A DNA stretch of 25,574 nt from an uncultured Collinsella sp. (GCA_900548075.1 URJD01000006.1:1-25574), one strand, 5' to 3'. Counted from the first letter of the stretch, positions 1 to 8,044 are shown. Notes: generated from the letters alone by a model not told the origin. A program made the numbers and translations.

Positions 1-38
1 CACGCGGCCCCACAGCCCAAACATAAGCCCTCATTTTC

Positions 39-103
39 TGACATATGCCAGAAATTCATTGCGCAAATCTGCACGTTCGCTATTCTATTGTTGACATATG
101 TCA
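39..103 (+). promoter_or_regulatory. Putative promoter with twin operators upstream of the DUF134-NifX gene
   Basis: Two near-identical 12-mers occur: TGACATATGCCA (39-50) and the perfect palindrome TGACATATGTCA (92-103), 53 bp apart, about five helical turns. Between them is a possible promoter, TTGCGC (59-64), 16 bp, TATTCT (81-86). The second operator lies just upstream of the Shine-Dalgarno at 107-112. The layout suits a dimeric regulator binding both flanks of the promoter. Autoregulation by the DUF134 HTH domain encoded directly downstream is inference; the repeats are seen directly. An alternative -35 is TTGACA at 91-96, but it has no usable -10 before the start codon. Confidence 0.5.
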
Positions 104-117
104 GATAAGGAGTGTGC

Positions 118-882
118 ATGGCAGGAAGACGCGAAAAACTGCGCCGCGTCGGGATCATCCCAGAATATCGCGGTTTTACCCCCGATGGCCTGGCGAGCGG
201 CGACGCCATCGACATGACGGTCGACGAGCTCGAGGTCCTACGCCTATGTGACCTGGAAGGACTCAATCAGGAGGAAGTCGCCCAGTGCATGGGTATTGCC
301 CGGGCCACGGTGGCGGCAATCTGCAGCCGCTCGCATCGCAAGGTGGCAAACGCGCTGGTCAATGGACGGGCGATCGTCATCGAAGGCGGCAACATCGCGT
401 ACTCCCCCATCACCACGACAACGGCCGCATGGCCAGCAAAGGAGGTCGGCACCATGAGGGTGGCAACGACGTACGACAACGGCAACATCTTTATGCACTT
501 TGGCCGCAGCGAACAGTTCAAGATCTACGACATCCAGGACGACAAGGTCCTCAACGAGCAGGTCGTAGGCACCGGCGGCACTGGTCACGGTGCATTGGCG
601 GGTCTGCTTGCCAACGGTGGCGTTGACACGCTCATCTGCGGCGGTATCGGCGGCGGCGCCATCAACGCGCTTACCCAGGCCGGCATCACGGTCTATGCAG
701 GCGCCCAGGGTAGCTGCGACGCCTGCGTCGAGGCACTCATTGCCGGCACGCTCGCACAGACCGGCGAGGCCACCTGTGACTGCCACGGCCACGACCACGA
801 TCACATCCAAGAGCACGGCGGATCCTGCGGTTGCCACGGCCATCACGAGAACGAGGGCCACGAGGGCTGTGGCTGCCACTAG
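118..882 (+). CDS. DUF134 HTH domain fused to NifX/NifB-like domain, Cys/His-rich tail
   Basis: 254-residue protein, the only plus-strand gene seen. Residues 1-90 resemble DUF134 (PF02001): VDELEVLRLCDLEGLNQEEVAQCMGI is followed by a sigma-region-4-like helix-turn-helix (about 36-75) and VNGRAIVIEGG. Residues 113-205 resemble the dinitrogenase iron-molybdenum cofactor family (PF02579, NifX/NafY/NifB C-terminal): MRVATTYDNG at the start, HFGRSEQF, then a glycine-rich GTGGTGHGALAGLLANGG. The last 35 residues hold many Cys and His (CDCHGHDHDH, CGCHGHH, GCGCH), probably metal-binding. No nitrogenase gene is visible, so a cofactor role in nitrogen fixation is not implied; related proteins are often metal- or Fe-S-linked regulators of unknown function. 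ATG 118 is chosen over GTG 112 because AAGGAG (107-112) sits 5 nt upstream. Convergent with ffh. Domain assignments are by eye. Confidence 0.85.
   Translation: MAGRREKLRRVGIIPEYRGFTPDGLASGDAIDMTVDELEVLRLCDLEGLNQEEVAQCMGIARATVAAICSRSHRKVANALVNGRAIVIEGGNIAYSPITTTTAAWPAKEVGTMRVATTYDNGNIFMHFGRSEQFKIYDIQDDKVLNEQVVGTGGTGHGALAGLLANGGVDTLICGGIGGGAINALTQAGITVYAGAQGSCDACVEALIAGTLAQTGEATCDCHGHDHDHIQEHGGSCGCHGHHENEGHEGCGCH
438..456 (+). promoter_or_regulatory. Internal Shine-Dalgarno and start for the NifX-like domain
   Basis: AAAGGAGGT (438-446), a near-perfect anti-16S match, lies 7-8 nt before the in-frame ATG at 454-456. That ATG encodes the first residue of the NifX-like domain (MRVATTYDNG). It falls in the Thr/Ala linker after the HTH domain. 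A second product of about 142 residues (454-882), without the DNA-binding domain, is plausible. The site is seen; its use is inferred. Confidence 0.5.
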
Positions 883-934
883 CGGCAAATGCTCTGGCGC
901 CAAGACGTGCCATTCGCGCAGCAAGCCACACAAC

Positions 935-974
935 GGCGAAGGCCGCCTGGAGTACCAACCAGGCGGCCTTCGCC
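935..974. terminator. Bidirectional hairpin between convergent genes
   Basis: A perfect 16-bp GC-rich stem, GGCGAAGGCCGCCTGG (935-950) with 959-974, closes an 8-nt loop. It lies between the convergent ends of the DUF134-NifX gene (882) and ffh (995), where a shared terminator is expected. Neither side has a long U-tract, so efficiency is uncertain. A second 6-bp hairpin (979-995) touches the ffh stop codon. Confidence 0.6.
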
Positions 975-994
975 ATACACGACTCAACCAGTCG

Positions 995-2470
995 TTACTT
1001 CTTATTGCGCATCTGCGCTTCCATCTGGCGCAGCAGCTCCATATCGGACTTGGGACCGCCCGTACCCAGGCCGCCCATGCCGCCCAGACCCATAGCGTCC
1101 AGGCCAGGGATATTGGGCATGCGCATCCTCTTGCCCTTCTTTCCCTTTTTGCCCTTCTTGCCACCAGCCTGTGCCTGATTGGCCATCGAGCGCATGCGGC
1201 CCATCATCTTGTTCATCTCGCCCCACTGCTTCATAAGGCTATTGACCTCGGTGGGGGTCACGCCGGCGCCCTTGGCGATTCGCGCGCGACGCTGGCCGTT
1301 GATGATGGAGGGACGCAGGCGCTCCTCCTTAGTCATCGACATGATGATGGCCTCGTTCTTGTCGAAGATGCCCTCGTCCAGGTTGCCGCCCATCTGGTTG
1401 AGCGCACGTTGGCCACCGGGGAGCATGCCCAGAATGCCCTTCATACCGCCCATCTTCTTGACGGCTTTCATCTGGTCGAGCATGTCGTTCATGGTAAAGC
1501 CCTCGCGCAGCATGCGCTCGGCAGCCTCGAGCTGCTCGGCGTCGGCCGCCTCCTGGGCCTTCTCGATAATGCCGACAACATCGCCCATGCCCAAGATTCG
1601 CTTGGCCATACGATCGGGATAGAACGGCTCCAGCGAATCGGGTTTCTCGCCCATGCTCACGAACTTGATAGGCTTGCCGGTCACCTGGCGCACGGAAAGC
1701 GCGCCGCCGCCACGGGCGTCGCCGTCGAGCTTGGAGATGATCACGCCGTCAAAGTCGGTGCGCTCGGCGAAGGTCGAGACGACGTTGACAATATCCTGGC
1801 CGGTCATGGCATCGACGACCATCAGCACCTGATCGGGCTTGACGGCCTTCTTGATATCCACGGCCTCCTGCATCATCTGCTCGTCGATCTGCAAACGACC
1901 GGCGGTATCGACGATGACCACGTCACGCAGGTGGTCAACGGCCTCCTGGATGGCGCCCTTGGCGATGTCAACCGGGTGCTCGCCATCGCCACGGAAGACC
2001 GGCACGCCAATCTCTCCGCCAAGCGTGGCCAGCTGGTCGGCAGCGGCGGGACGGTAGACGTCGCACGCAGCGAGCAGCGGCGAGCGGCCCTGCTTCTTGA
2101 GCAGGTAGGCCAGCTTTACGGCCGCCGTGGTCTTACCGGAGCCCTGCAGGCCCACGAGCATGATGACATTGGGAATGCGGTTACTAAAGACGAGCTTGCT
2201 CTCTGTGGAGCCGAGCATCTCGGTGAGCTCGTCGAGCACGATCTTGACGACGTTTTGCGCTGGCGACAGCGACTCCATGACCTCGGCGGTCATGCAGCGC
2301 TCCTTGGTCTTGGCGACGAACTCCTTGACGACCTTGAAGTTGACGTCGGCCTCGAGCAGCGCCATGCGAATGTCGCGCATGGCCGAGGTGATATCGGCCT
2401 CGGTCAGCTTGCCCTTGCCGCGCAGGCGGTCAAATGTGTCGTTGAGGCGATCGCTCAGGGAATCAAACAC
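995..2470 (-). CDS. ffh: Signal recognition particle protein Ffh (SRP54)
   Basis: 491-residue GTPase that binds signal sequences of nascent membrane proteins with SRP RNA and docks on FtsY. The N domain is residues 1-90. The G domain shows the P-loop GLQGSGKTT (107-115), DTAGR (188-192) and SKLDGDARGG (246-255). The Met- and Gly-rich M domain runs from about 300 to the end, with MGGMKGILGMLPGG, a lysine-rich stretch and many methionines near the C terminus. The length is slightly above the usual 430-480, owing to that tail. It is the last gene of its block, 10 nt after ftsY, so receptor and SRP subunit are probably co-transcribed. Its 3' end faces the convergent DUF134-NifX gene across a hairpin. 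No SRP RNA was recognised in the window. Confidence 0.97.
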   Translation of the reverse strand: MFDSLSDRLNDTFDRLRGKGKLTEADITSAMRDIRMALLEADVNFKVVKEFVAKTKERCMTAEVMESLSPAQNVVKIVLDELTEMLGSTESKLVFSNRIPNVIMLVGLQGSGKTTAAVKLAYLLKKQGRSPLLAACDVYRPAAADQLATLGGEIGVPVFRGDGEHPVDIAKGAIQEAVDHLRDVVIVDTAGRLQIDEQMMQEAVDIKKAVKPDQVLMVVDAMTGQDIVNVVSTFAERTDFDGVIISKLDGDARGGGALSVRQVTGKPIKFVSMGEKPDSLEPFYPDRMAKRILGMGDVVGIIEKAQEAADAEQLEAAERMLREGFTMNDMLDQMKAVKKMGGMKGILGMLPGGQRALNQMGGNLDEGIFDKNEAIIMSMTKEERLRPSIINGQRRARIAKGAGVTPTEVNSLMKQWGEMNKMMGRMRSMANQAQAGGKKGKKGKKGKRMRMPNIPGLDAMGLGGMGGLGTGGPKSDMELLRQMEAQMRNKK

Positions 2471-2480
2471 TAGTCACTCC

Positions 2481-3398
2481 TTAATTGGACTCGCCCACAA
2501 GGGCGCGGCAGAAATCTTTGGCATTGAACTCCTGCAGGTCATCGACCTGCTCGCCCACGCCCACGCGCAAGATCGGGAGCTTGAGCTTCTCGGCCACGGC
2601 CATGGCGATACCGCCCTTAGCCGTGCCGTCGAGCTTAGTCATGATAATACCGTCCAGGCCCAATGCCTCGTTAAACTCGAGCGCCTGGTTCAGACCGTTC
2701 TGGCCGGTGGCAGCATCGATCACGAGCACGACTGAGACGGGCATGGGGCCGGCGGCCATATTGGCGGCGCGCTTACGCGTCACGTTAACCACCTTGGCAA
2801 GCTCGCGCATGAGCTCGGGGCTCGTGTGCAGACGGCCGGCGGTATCGATGAGCACCAGGTCGCTGCCGCGCTTATCGGCCTCGTCGAGCACGTCATAGCA
2901 CACGCTCGCCGGATCGGAGCCGCGGTCACGCTTGATAACAGGTACGCCGGCGCGCTGGCCCCACACATCGAGCTGCTCGATGGCGGCGGCGCGGAAGGTG
3001 TCGGCCGAACCGATCACCACGTTCTTGCCGCGGGCGGCCATGGCGCTCGCGATCTTACCGACCGTCGTGGTCTTGCCGGCACCGTTAATGCCCACAAACA
3101 GCACGCAGCTCGGCGTATCGGAGAACGGATCGCGCTCGATGGGTACAAAGTGCTGCTCAAGCTGCTCGGCCAGGGCGCGACGGAGTTGCGGGGCGGTCTT
3201 GAGGTTCTTCTTGGCCGCGGCATCGCGCAGGTCATCGGAGACCTTGATAGCGACCTCGGCGCCCATGTCACCCATGACGAGGGTATCCTCCAGGTCCTCC
3301 CAAAAATCCTCGTCGACCTCGCCGCCAAAGTAGAAGACCTCGTTGAGGGCCTCGCGACTGCGCTCAAGTCCGCGCGAGAGAGCGTCAAAGAATCCCAT
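2481..3398 (-). CDS. ftsY: SRP receptor FtsY
   Basis: 305-residue SRP receptor GTPase, partner of Ffh at the membrane. It is essentially an NG domain: helical N domain 1-95, P-loop GINGAGKTTT, SADTFRAAAIEQL, DTAGRLHTSPELM and TKLDGTAKGG near the end. It begins directly with MGFFDALSRGLERSR, so the long acidic A domain of E. coli FtsY is absent; membrane binding would rely on the N-terminal amphipathic helix, as in other short FtsY proteins. The ATG overlaps the smc stop by one base (TAATG), which suggests translational coupling. ffh follows after 10 nt. Confidence 0.97.
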   Translation of the reverse strand: MGFFDALSRGLERSREALNEVFYFGGEVDEDFWEDLEDTLVMGDMGAEVAIKVSDDLRDAAAKKNLKTAPQLRRALAEQLEQHFVPIERDPFSDTPSCVLFVGINGAGKTTTVGKIASAMAARGKNVVIGSADTFRAAAIEQLDVWGQRAGVPVIKRDRGSDPASVCYDVLDEADKRGSDLVLIDTAGRLHTSPELMRELAKVVNVTRKRAANMAAGPMPVSVVLVIDAATGQNGLNQALEFNEALGLDGIIMTKLDGTAKGGIAMAVAEKLKLPILRVGVGEQVDDLQEFNAKDFCRALVGESN

Positions 3399-6300
3399 TA
3401 TGCATTCACGACCTTTCCGGTTTCGCGATCGAGTTTTTGCGAGACGACGCGACTGACGCCGTCGGCTTGCATCGAGACGCCGTAGAGGACGTCAGCGTCC
3501 TCCATAGTACGGCGCTGATGCGAGATAACCAAGAGCTGCGTATCGGAACGCAACACGTCGAGTGCGCCGATAAGCTTGGACAGGTTGGCGTCATCGAGTG
3601 CCGCCTCGACCTCGTCCAGCACATAGAACGGAACCGTGCGCGTGCGGTACACAGCAAAGAGCAGGGCGAGCGCCGTCAGGCTCTTCTCGCCGCCCGACAT
3701 GAGCATCATCTTGGTGATGCGCTTGCCGCGCGGCTGCGCCACGACCTCGATACCCGTCTCGGCAGGATGCTCGGGATCGGTCATCTCCAGATGAGCCTGA
3801 CCGCCCGGGAAGAGCATGGCGAAGATCTCGCGGAAGTTCGCATCGACCTTCTCAAACGTCACCAGGAACGCCTTGCGCATCTTACGGTCGATAGCCACGG
3901 TGATCTTGGTGAGCGCCTTGCGCGCGCTCTCCAGATCGGCCAGCTGCTCCTCGATGTAATCGGCGCGGCGCTTGAGCTGCTCGTACTCCTCCATGGCAAC
4001 TTGGTTAACGGGACCAAGGTTGTTGATCTGGCGCACAAGCTGGTTGAGTTCGCGCTCGGCGGCATCGCGGTCCGTGGGCGCCGGAAGCATGAGTGCTTCC
4101 TCGAGTACCGTGGTGCCATCGGCGGTAATGGCCTTAATGGCGGCCTCTACCTGCACCTCGAGCTTGCCACGCGCGACCTTGAACTCGTTTTGCGCGGCGG
4201 AGGCGGTATCGACTCGCTCCTTAGCGCGGGCAACCTCTGCCTTGGCATCCTCGATGGTCTTCTTGAGCGAAGCGGAGTCCGCCTCCTCCAGAGAGGCCTG
4301 GTCACGCAGGCGCGCTGCCCAATCCGACGCGCGTTCCAACAGGGCAGAATAGCGTTCGTGCATGGGGTCGACGCGCAGGCGCAGCAGCTCGAGCGAGCGC
4401 GAAGCCTGGCGTGTTCCGCGGATACGACGGTCGATGCCCTCAAGACGATGCTCAAGGTCGGGAACGCGGCCCTTCAGCGAACGCAGGCGTTCGCTCGTCT
4501 GGGCTAGGCGAACCTTGGCGTCGGCGAGCTTGCCGGCAGCCTCGGAGTCGTCGCGACGCACGCGATCGAGCTCGTCGTTGGCCTCGGCAATTTGAAGCCC
4601 CAGGTCGCTTGCCTGCGCACGGGCCTCGTCGCGCGAACGGGTGAGCTCCTCAACGCGCGGGCGCGCGGCACGAACGGCCTCGGCAGCCTGCTCGCGGCGC
4701 TTGGAGATGCGCACGCGCTCGACCTCGGCATTGTTGGCGCTTTGCTCCAGGCGGCCGATCTCGGAGAGCAGCGAGCGGCGCTCGCCCTCAAGACGGGCGA
4801 TCTCACCGGCGGCATCGCCCTCGGCGGCACGGGCCTCCTCGACGGCAGCGTTGGCCTCAACGACTTGGTCCGAAGCATGCTCAAAGATGGCAGCCAGATC
4901 GGGTTCCAGGCCCTCGAGCTCACGGATGCGGCGCTTGCGCTCCAAGGCACCCAAAGCCTCGCCGGCATCAAGCCCCACGCGCACCAGGCCGCCGCAGGCG
5001 ACGCGGGCGCCATCGGGGGTCACGTAAGTCACGCCTTCAACGACCGGCGCCGACAGCGCGGCAGCAAGATCGTCAACGACGTAATAGCCGCCGAGCAGCG
5101 CCTCGACGACGGGACCGTAGCCTGCGCGCACGGACAGACGATCAACCAGACGGGTACCGGAGGCGCCCTCAGCGGCGGTAGAGCCGCTCACGCCGCGCGC
5201 CACCAGCAGTGCCTCGCCCGAGGCCTTCTTCTGGTCCAGAGCCGCACGACCGGCACGCTCAAGCGCAGACGTATCGTCGAACAGCAGCGCATCGATATCG
5301 CCGGCGAGCAATTGCTCAACCAGGCCCTCAAGCTCGCGAGGGGCTTCGAGCACATCGCCCAGGCGACCCGTTACGTCATCGCCCAGCGCACCCACCAGAC
5401 GGCTCACGAGCGGCGAGCTGTCGGCCATGCGCGCATCAAGCTTCTTTTGGCTGGCAAGCTCCGAGCGCACCTCGGATAACTTGTTGCGCGCCTCGCTCTC
5501 ACGATTACGCAAGTCCTTCAGAGCCGCACGGGCGACCTCGGTGGCCTCACGCGCATCGACCTGGGCCTGGCGCGCCTCCTCAAGAGCGCCCTCAAGCTCC
5601 TCGGCGCGGTCGCGACGGCTCTCGAGCGAGGCCGTGACCTCCTCGAGCTGTTCATCGATCTGCTCCAGGCGCGAGGCATACATGTTGTCCTCGACCTCGG
5701 CATTGCTCAAGGAATCCTTCACCTTGGCGAGCTCGAGCGCGGAGTTATCGGCTACGCGCTGCACATCGCGTTGTTCACGCGTGAGCTTCGAAATCTGATT
5801 GTCGAGCGCCACGCGCCGCTCGTGGAGCTCGGCGGCGGCAGGACCAGCGGCGTCAACGTCCTCCTGGGCCTGCATATGCGCACCGGTCACTTCCTCAAGC
5901 TGCGCACGCGCGTCCTCAAGCTCCTCGACCACGCGACGACGCTGATGCTCGGAGCTCGAAATCTGACCGCGCATGTCAGACAGGCGCGACACCATGTTGT
6001 GGCCCTTTTCTTCGAGCAGGCGCATGTCGGAGTTAATGCGGCCGACCACATCTTGCATATGGCGGCGTTGCTCGCCCAGGTCGCCCACAAACAGGCCCTT
6101 TTCCTCGAGCATGACCTGGAGCTTCTCGAGCTCGCGCTCCTTTTCGCCCAAGCGGTACTGCGCAAGCTCAAGCTCGGCCGCGCCCTCCTTGGAGCGGCTC
6201 TCCAGGTCGTTCCACTGCGACTGCAGCGAACGCAGCTCATCGACGGCCAGCATCTGCGTAAGCTCGTTCGCGCGCGAGGACAACTCTTTATACTTGCGCG

Positions 6301-6934
6301 CACGATCGACCTGACGCTCCAGCGGTCGCAGCTGACGGGCGATTTCCTTATTGATGTCGCGGGCACGCGTCAGGTGCTCGTCCATCGACTTAATCTTTTT
6401 GAGCGCACGCTCCTTGCGGCGCTTGTGCTTGGAGATGCCGGCGGCCTCCTCGATGAGGGCGCGGCGCTCCTCGGGGCGGCTCTGCAAAATGGCGTCGAGC
6501 TTGCCCTGGCTAATAATGGAATGCGTATCCTTGCCCAGGCCCGAATCGTGCAGGATGTCCTGAATGTCCATCAGGCGGCACGGACTCGAGTTGATGAGGT
6601 ACTCGCTTTCGCCAGAGCGATACATGCGACGGGTGATGGCGACCTCGTCAAAGTCGACGGGCAGCATATGGTCCGAGTTATCGAGCACCAGCGTGACCTC
6701 GGCGACACCCACCGGCTTGCGCGCTGACGAGCCCGAGAAGATGACATCCTCCATGGCCTGGCCGCGCAGTTGCTTGGCGCTCTGCTCGCCCAGGACCCAC
6801 AGAATCGAGTCAGAGATGTTCGATTTTCCCGAGCCGTTGGGACCGACGATGACGGTCAGGCCCGGCTCAAACGTCATATGGGCGCGGTCGGCAAACGACT
6901 TGAACCCTTTGAGCGTGAGGGACTTGAGATACAC
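3398..6934 (-). CDS. smc: Chromosome segregation ATPase SMC
   Basis: 1178 residues, normal for bacterial SMC, which forms the condensin ring with ScpA and ScpB. N-terminal ATPase half: MYLKSLTLKGFKSF, then Walker A GPNGSGKSN (31-39). Coiled coils run about 165-500 and 665-1000. The hinge is about 505-660 (LVSRLVGALGDDV through CGGLVRVG). The C-terminal half has the ABC signature SGGEK (1080-1084), Walker B with catalytic Glu FYVLDE (ending 1108) and an SHQRRTM motif. scpA and scpB are not here. It lies 10 nt downstream of rnc and overlaps ftsY by one base. No frameshift or missing motif is seen. Confidence 0.98.
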   Translation of the reverse strand: MYLKSLTLKGFKSFADRAHMTFEPGLTVIVGPNGSGKSNISDSILWVLGEQSAKQLRGQAMEDVIFSGSSARKPVGVAEVTLVLDNSDHMLPVDFDEVAITRRMYRSGESEYLINSSPCRLMDIQDILHDSGLGKDTHSIISQGKLDAILQSRPEERRALIEEAAGISKHKRRKERALKKIKSMDEHLTRARDINKEIARQLRPLERQVDRARKYKELSSRANELTQMLAVDELRSLQSQWNDLESRSKEGAAELELAQYRLGEKERELEKLQVMLEEKGLFVGDLGEQRRHMQDVVGRINSDMRLLEEKGHNMVSRLSDMRGQISSSEHQRRRVVEELEDARAQLEEVTGAHMQAQEDVDAAGPAAAELHERRVALDNQISKLTREQRDVQRVADNSALELAKVKDSLSNAEVEDNMYASRLEQIDEQLEEVTASLESRRDRAEELEGALEEARQAQVDAREATEVARAALKDLRNRESEARNKLSEVRSELASQKKLDARMADSSPLVSRLVGALGDDVTGRLGDVLEAPRELEGLVEQLLAGDIDALLFDDTSALERAGRAALDQKKASGEALLVARGVSGSTAAEGASGTRLVDRLSVRAGYGPVVEALLGGYYVVDDLAAALSAPVVEGVTYVTPDGARVACGGLVRVGLDAGEALGALERKRRIRELEGLEPDLAAIFEHASDQVVEANAAVEEARAAEGDAAGEIARLEGERRSLLSEIGRLEQSANNAEVERVRISKRREQAAEAVRAARPRVEELTRSRDEARAQASDLGLQIAEANDELDRVRRDDSEAAGKLADAKVRLAQTSERLRSLKGRVPDLEHRLEGIDRRIRGTRQASRSLELLRLRVDPMHERYSALLERASDWAARLRDQASLEEADSASLKKTIEDAKAEVARAKERVDTASAAQNEFKVARGKLEVQVEAAIKAITADGTTVLEEALMLPAPTDRDAAERELNQLVRQINNLGPVNQVAMEEYEQLKRRADYIEEQLADLESARKALTKITVAIDRKMRKAFLVTFEKVDANFREIFAMLFPGGQAHLEMTDPEHPAETGIEVVAQPRGKRITKMMLMSGGEKSLTALALLFAVYRTRTVPFYVLDEVEAALDDANLSKLIGALDVLRSDTQLLVISHQRRTMEDADVLYGVSMQADGVSRVVSQKLDRETGKVVNA

Positions 6935-6944
6935 GGTTCCTCGC

Positions 6945-7670
6945 TTACACGTGCTTCTTGTTCAGAATCACGCCGTTGGTGGTGTAACCCATGCGGTCGA
7001 GCGCTTCGAGCGCGGCGGCCCCCTCGGCTTCCTTCTTTGAGGAGCCGGAGCCGCGACCCTGACGAATACCATCGATCAAAACCACGGCGGTAAAGGTGGG
7101 CGCATGCGCCGGGCCCTCGGAGCCAACGAGCTTATACGCCGGGGGCTCGTGACCGTCGGCTTGCACGCACTCCTGCAAAAACGACTTGGGGTTTGCAGGA
7201 TGCTCGGCACGCTCGGAAGCCAAATGCGGCTTAAGCGTACGGTGAATGAACTCCGCCGCGGCATCCCAGCCGGCATCCAGGTACAGCGCGCCCACGAGCG
7301 ACTCATAGACGTTCTCGAGGGCCGAATGCAGGCCGCGCGCACCGGTACCGGTCTCGGAGGCACCAAAGATGATGATGTCGTCGATGCCCAGCTCGTGAGA
7401 AACCTCGGACAGCGTAGCGCCCGAGACAAGCGACACCTTCAGGCGCGTGAGCTTACCCTCGTCAAACTCCGGATAGGACTCAAACAGGGAGCGTGCGACC
7501 ACAGCGCCCAAAATGGAATCGCCCAAGAACTCAAGGCGCTCATAGCTGGCAGAAACCGGCTGGCCCTCGACTGCCGAGGGATGCGTAAGCGCCGCGCGCA
7601 GCAGCACCTTATTGTTGAACTCGTGGCCCAGGATTTCCTGGGCGCGCGTAAGTCGTTCGGATAAAGCCAA
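6945..7670 (-). CDS. rnc: Ribonuclease III
   Basis: 241-residue double-stranded-RNA endonuclease for rRNA processing and mRNA turnover. The catalytic domain, residues 5-150, has the signature ERLEFLGDS (44-52), with E44 and D51 matching E. coli E38 and D45. The second metal-binding helix is ENVYESLVGALYLD: E123 matches E117, but the position of E. coli D114 is Asn (N120). A dsRNA-binding domain fills about 155-226 (NPKSFLQE, GRGSGSSKKEAEGAAA). It lies 3 nt after acpP and 10 nt before smc, the order found in Firmicutes. Asn at this site also occurs in some other phyla (from memory), so the enzyme need not be inactive. Confidence 0.96.
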   Translation of the reverse strand: MALSERLTRAQEILGHEFNNKVLLRAALTHPSAVEGQPVSASYERLEFLGDSILGAVVARSLFESYPEFDEGKLTRLKVSLVSGATLSEVSHELGIDDIIIFGASETGTGARGLHSALENVYESLVGALYLDAGWDAAAEFIHRTLKPHLASERAEHPANPKSFLQECVQADGHEPPAYKLVGSEGPAHAPTFTAVVLIDGIRQGRGSGSSKKEAEGAAALEALDRMGYTTNGVILNKKHV

Positions 7671-7673
7671 GAC

Positions 7674-7916
7674 TTAGGCCTCCTTGGCAGCTTCGATAGC
7701 GTCGACGGCGTCGGCGACAGAGTTGAGCGAGAGCAGGGTCTCGTCATCGATCTCGAGGTTGAACTCGTCCTCGATAGCCGTAACCAGCTGCAGGCGCTCA
7801 AGCGAGTTGGCATCGAGGTCGTCAAAGGTGGTCTCCTCGCTAATTTCGGCAACATCGACGCCCAGAACGTCAGCAGCGACCTCGGCGATCTTGTCGAAGA
7901 TTTCGGAGCGGTCCAT
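7674..7916 (-). CDS. acpP: Acyl carrier protein
   Basis: 80-residue acidic carrier of acyl chains on a phosphopantetheine arm, used by fatty acid synthase and as donor for PlsX. The attachment serine is S38 in DDLDANSLE; the usual DSL is NSL here, a mild variation. The open frame continues upstream, but ATG 7916 is chosen because the SD GAGAGGAAG lies about 4-12 nt upstream and the product has standard ACP length and N terminus. The gene is separated from plsX by 124 nt holding two hairpins, so it probably has its own control. rnc follows after 3 nt. No fabD or fabG lies next to it, unlike Bacillus. Confidence 0.95.
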   Translation of the reverse strand: MDRSEIFDKIAEVAADVLGVDVAEISEETTFDDLDANSLERLQLVTAIEDEFNLEIDDETLLSLNSVADAVDAIEAAKEA

Positions 7917-7945
7917 AGCGCTTCCTCTCATAGTGCATGAATACC

Positions 7946-7974
7946 AAAAGAATGGTACCGCCCGGGCGGTACCA
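7946..7974 (-). terminator. 22-nt perfect palindrome plus T-tract before acpP
   Basis: Positions 7953-7974 form an uninterrupted 22-nt palindrome with outer half-sites TGGTACC and GGTACCA and centre CCCGGG. In the minus-strand transcript it is followed by TTCTTTT (7952-7946), which is terminator-like. It lies 37 nt before the acpP ATG. It could instead be a DNA operator: a minus-strand -10 TAGAAT is at 7993-7988, placing the palindrome about +8 to +29. Terminator, attenuator and operator readings are all open. Confidence 0.45.
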
Positions 7975-8018
7975 AGACACGGTTCTGATTCTACCCCACG
8001 ACGTGCGCCGCGAAGCAC

Positions 8019-8044
8019 ATAACAGCGCTCTAACTCGCTGTTAT
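8019..8044 (-). terminator. Hairpin overlapping the plsX stop codon
   Basis: A perfect 9-bp stem, ATAACAGCG (8019-8027) with CGCTGTTAT (8036-8044), closes an 8-nt loop. The plsX stop codon (8041-8043) is inside the stem. No U-tract follows, so it may be an mRNA 3' stabilising structure rather than a terminator. Confidence 0.35.

Noticed and set aside
118..882. Evidence for nitrogen fixation
   Set aside because: NifX-like domains are widespread outside diazotrophs and no nif structural gene is present.
590..2473. 627-codon plus-strand open frame opposite ffh
   Set aside because: Shadow of the GC-rich antisense codon pattern of ffh; His/Leu/Gly-rich translation with no domain, and ffh is certain.
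7953..7974. FapR operator
   Set aside because: The sequence does not match the known Bacillus FapR consensus and no fapR gene is present; only size and place are similar.
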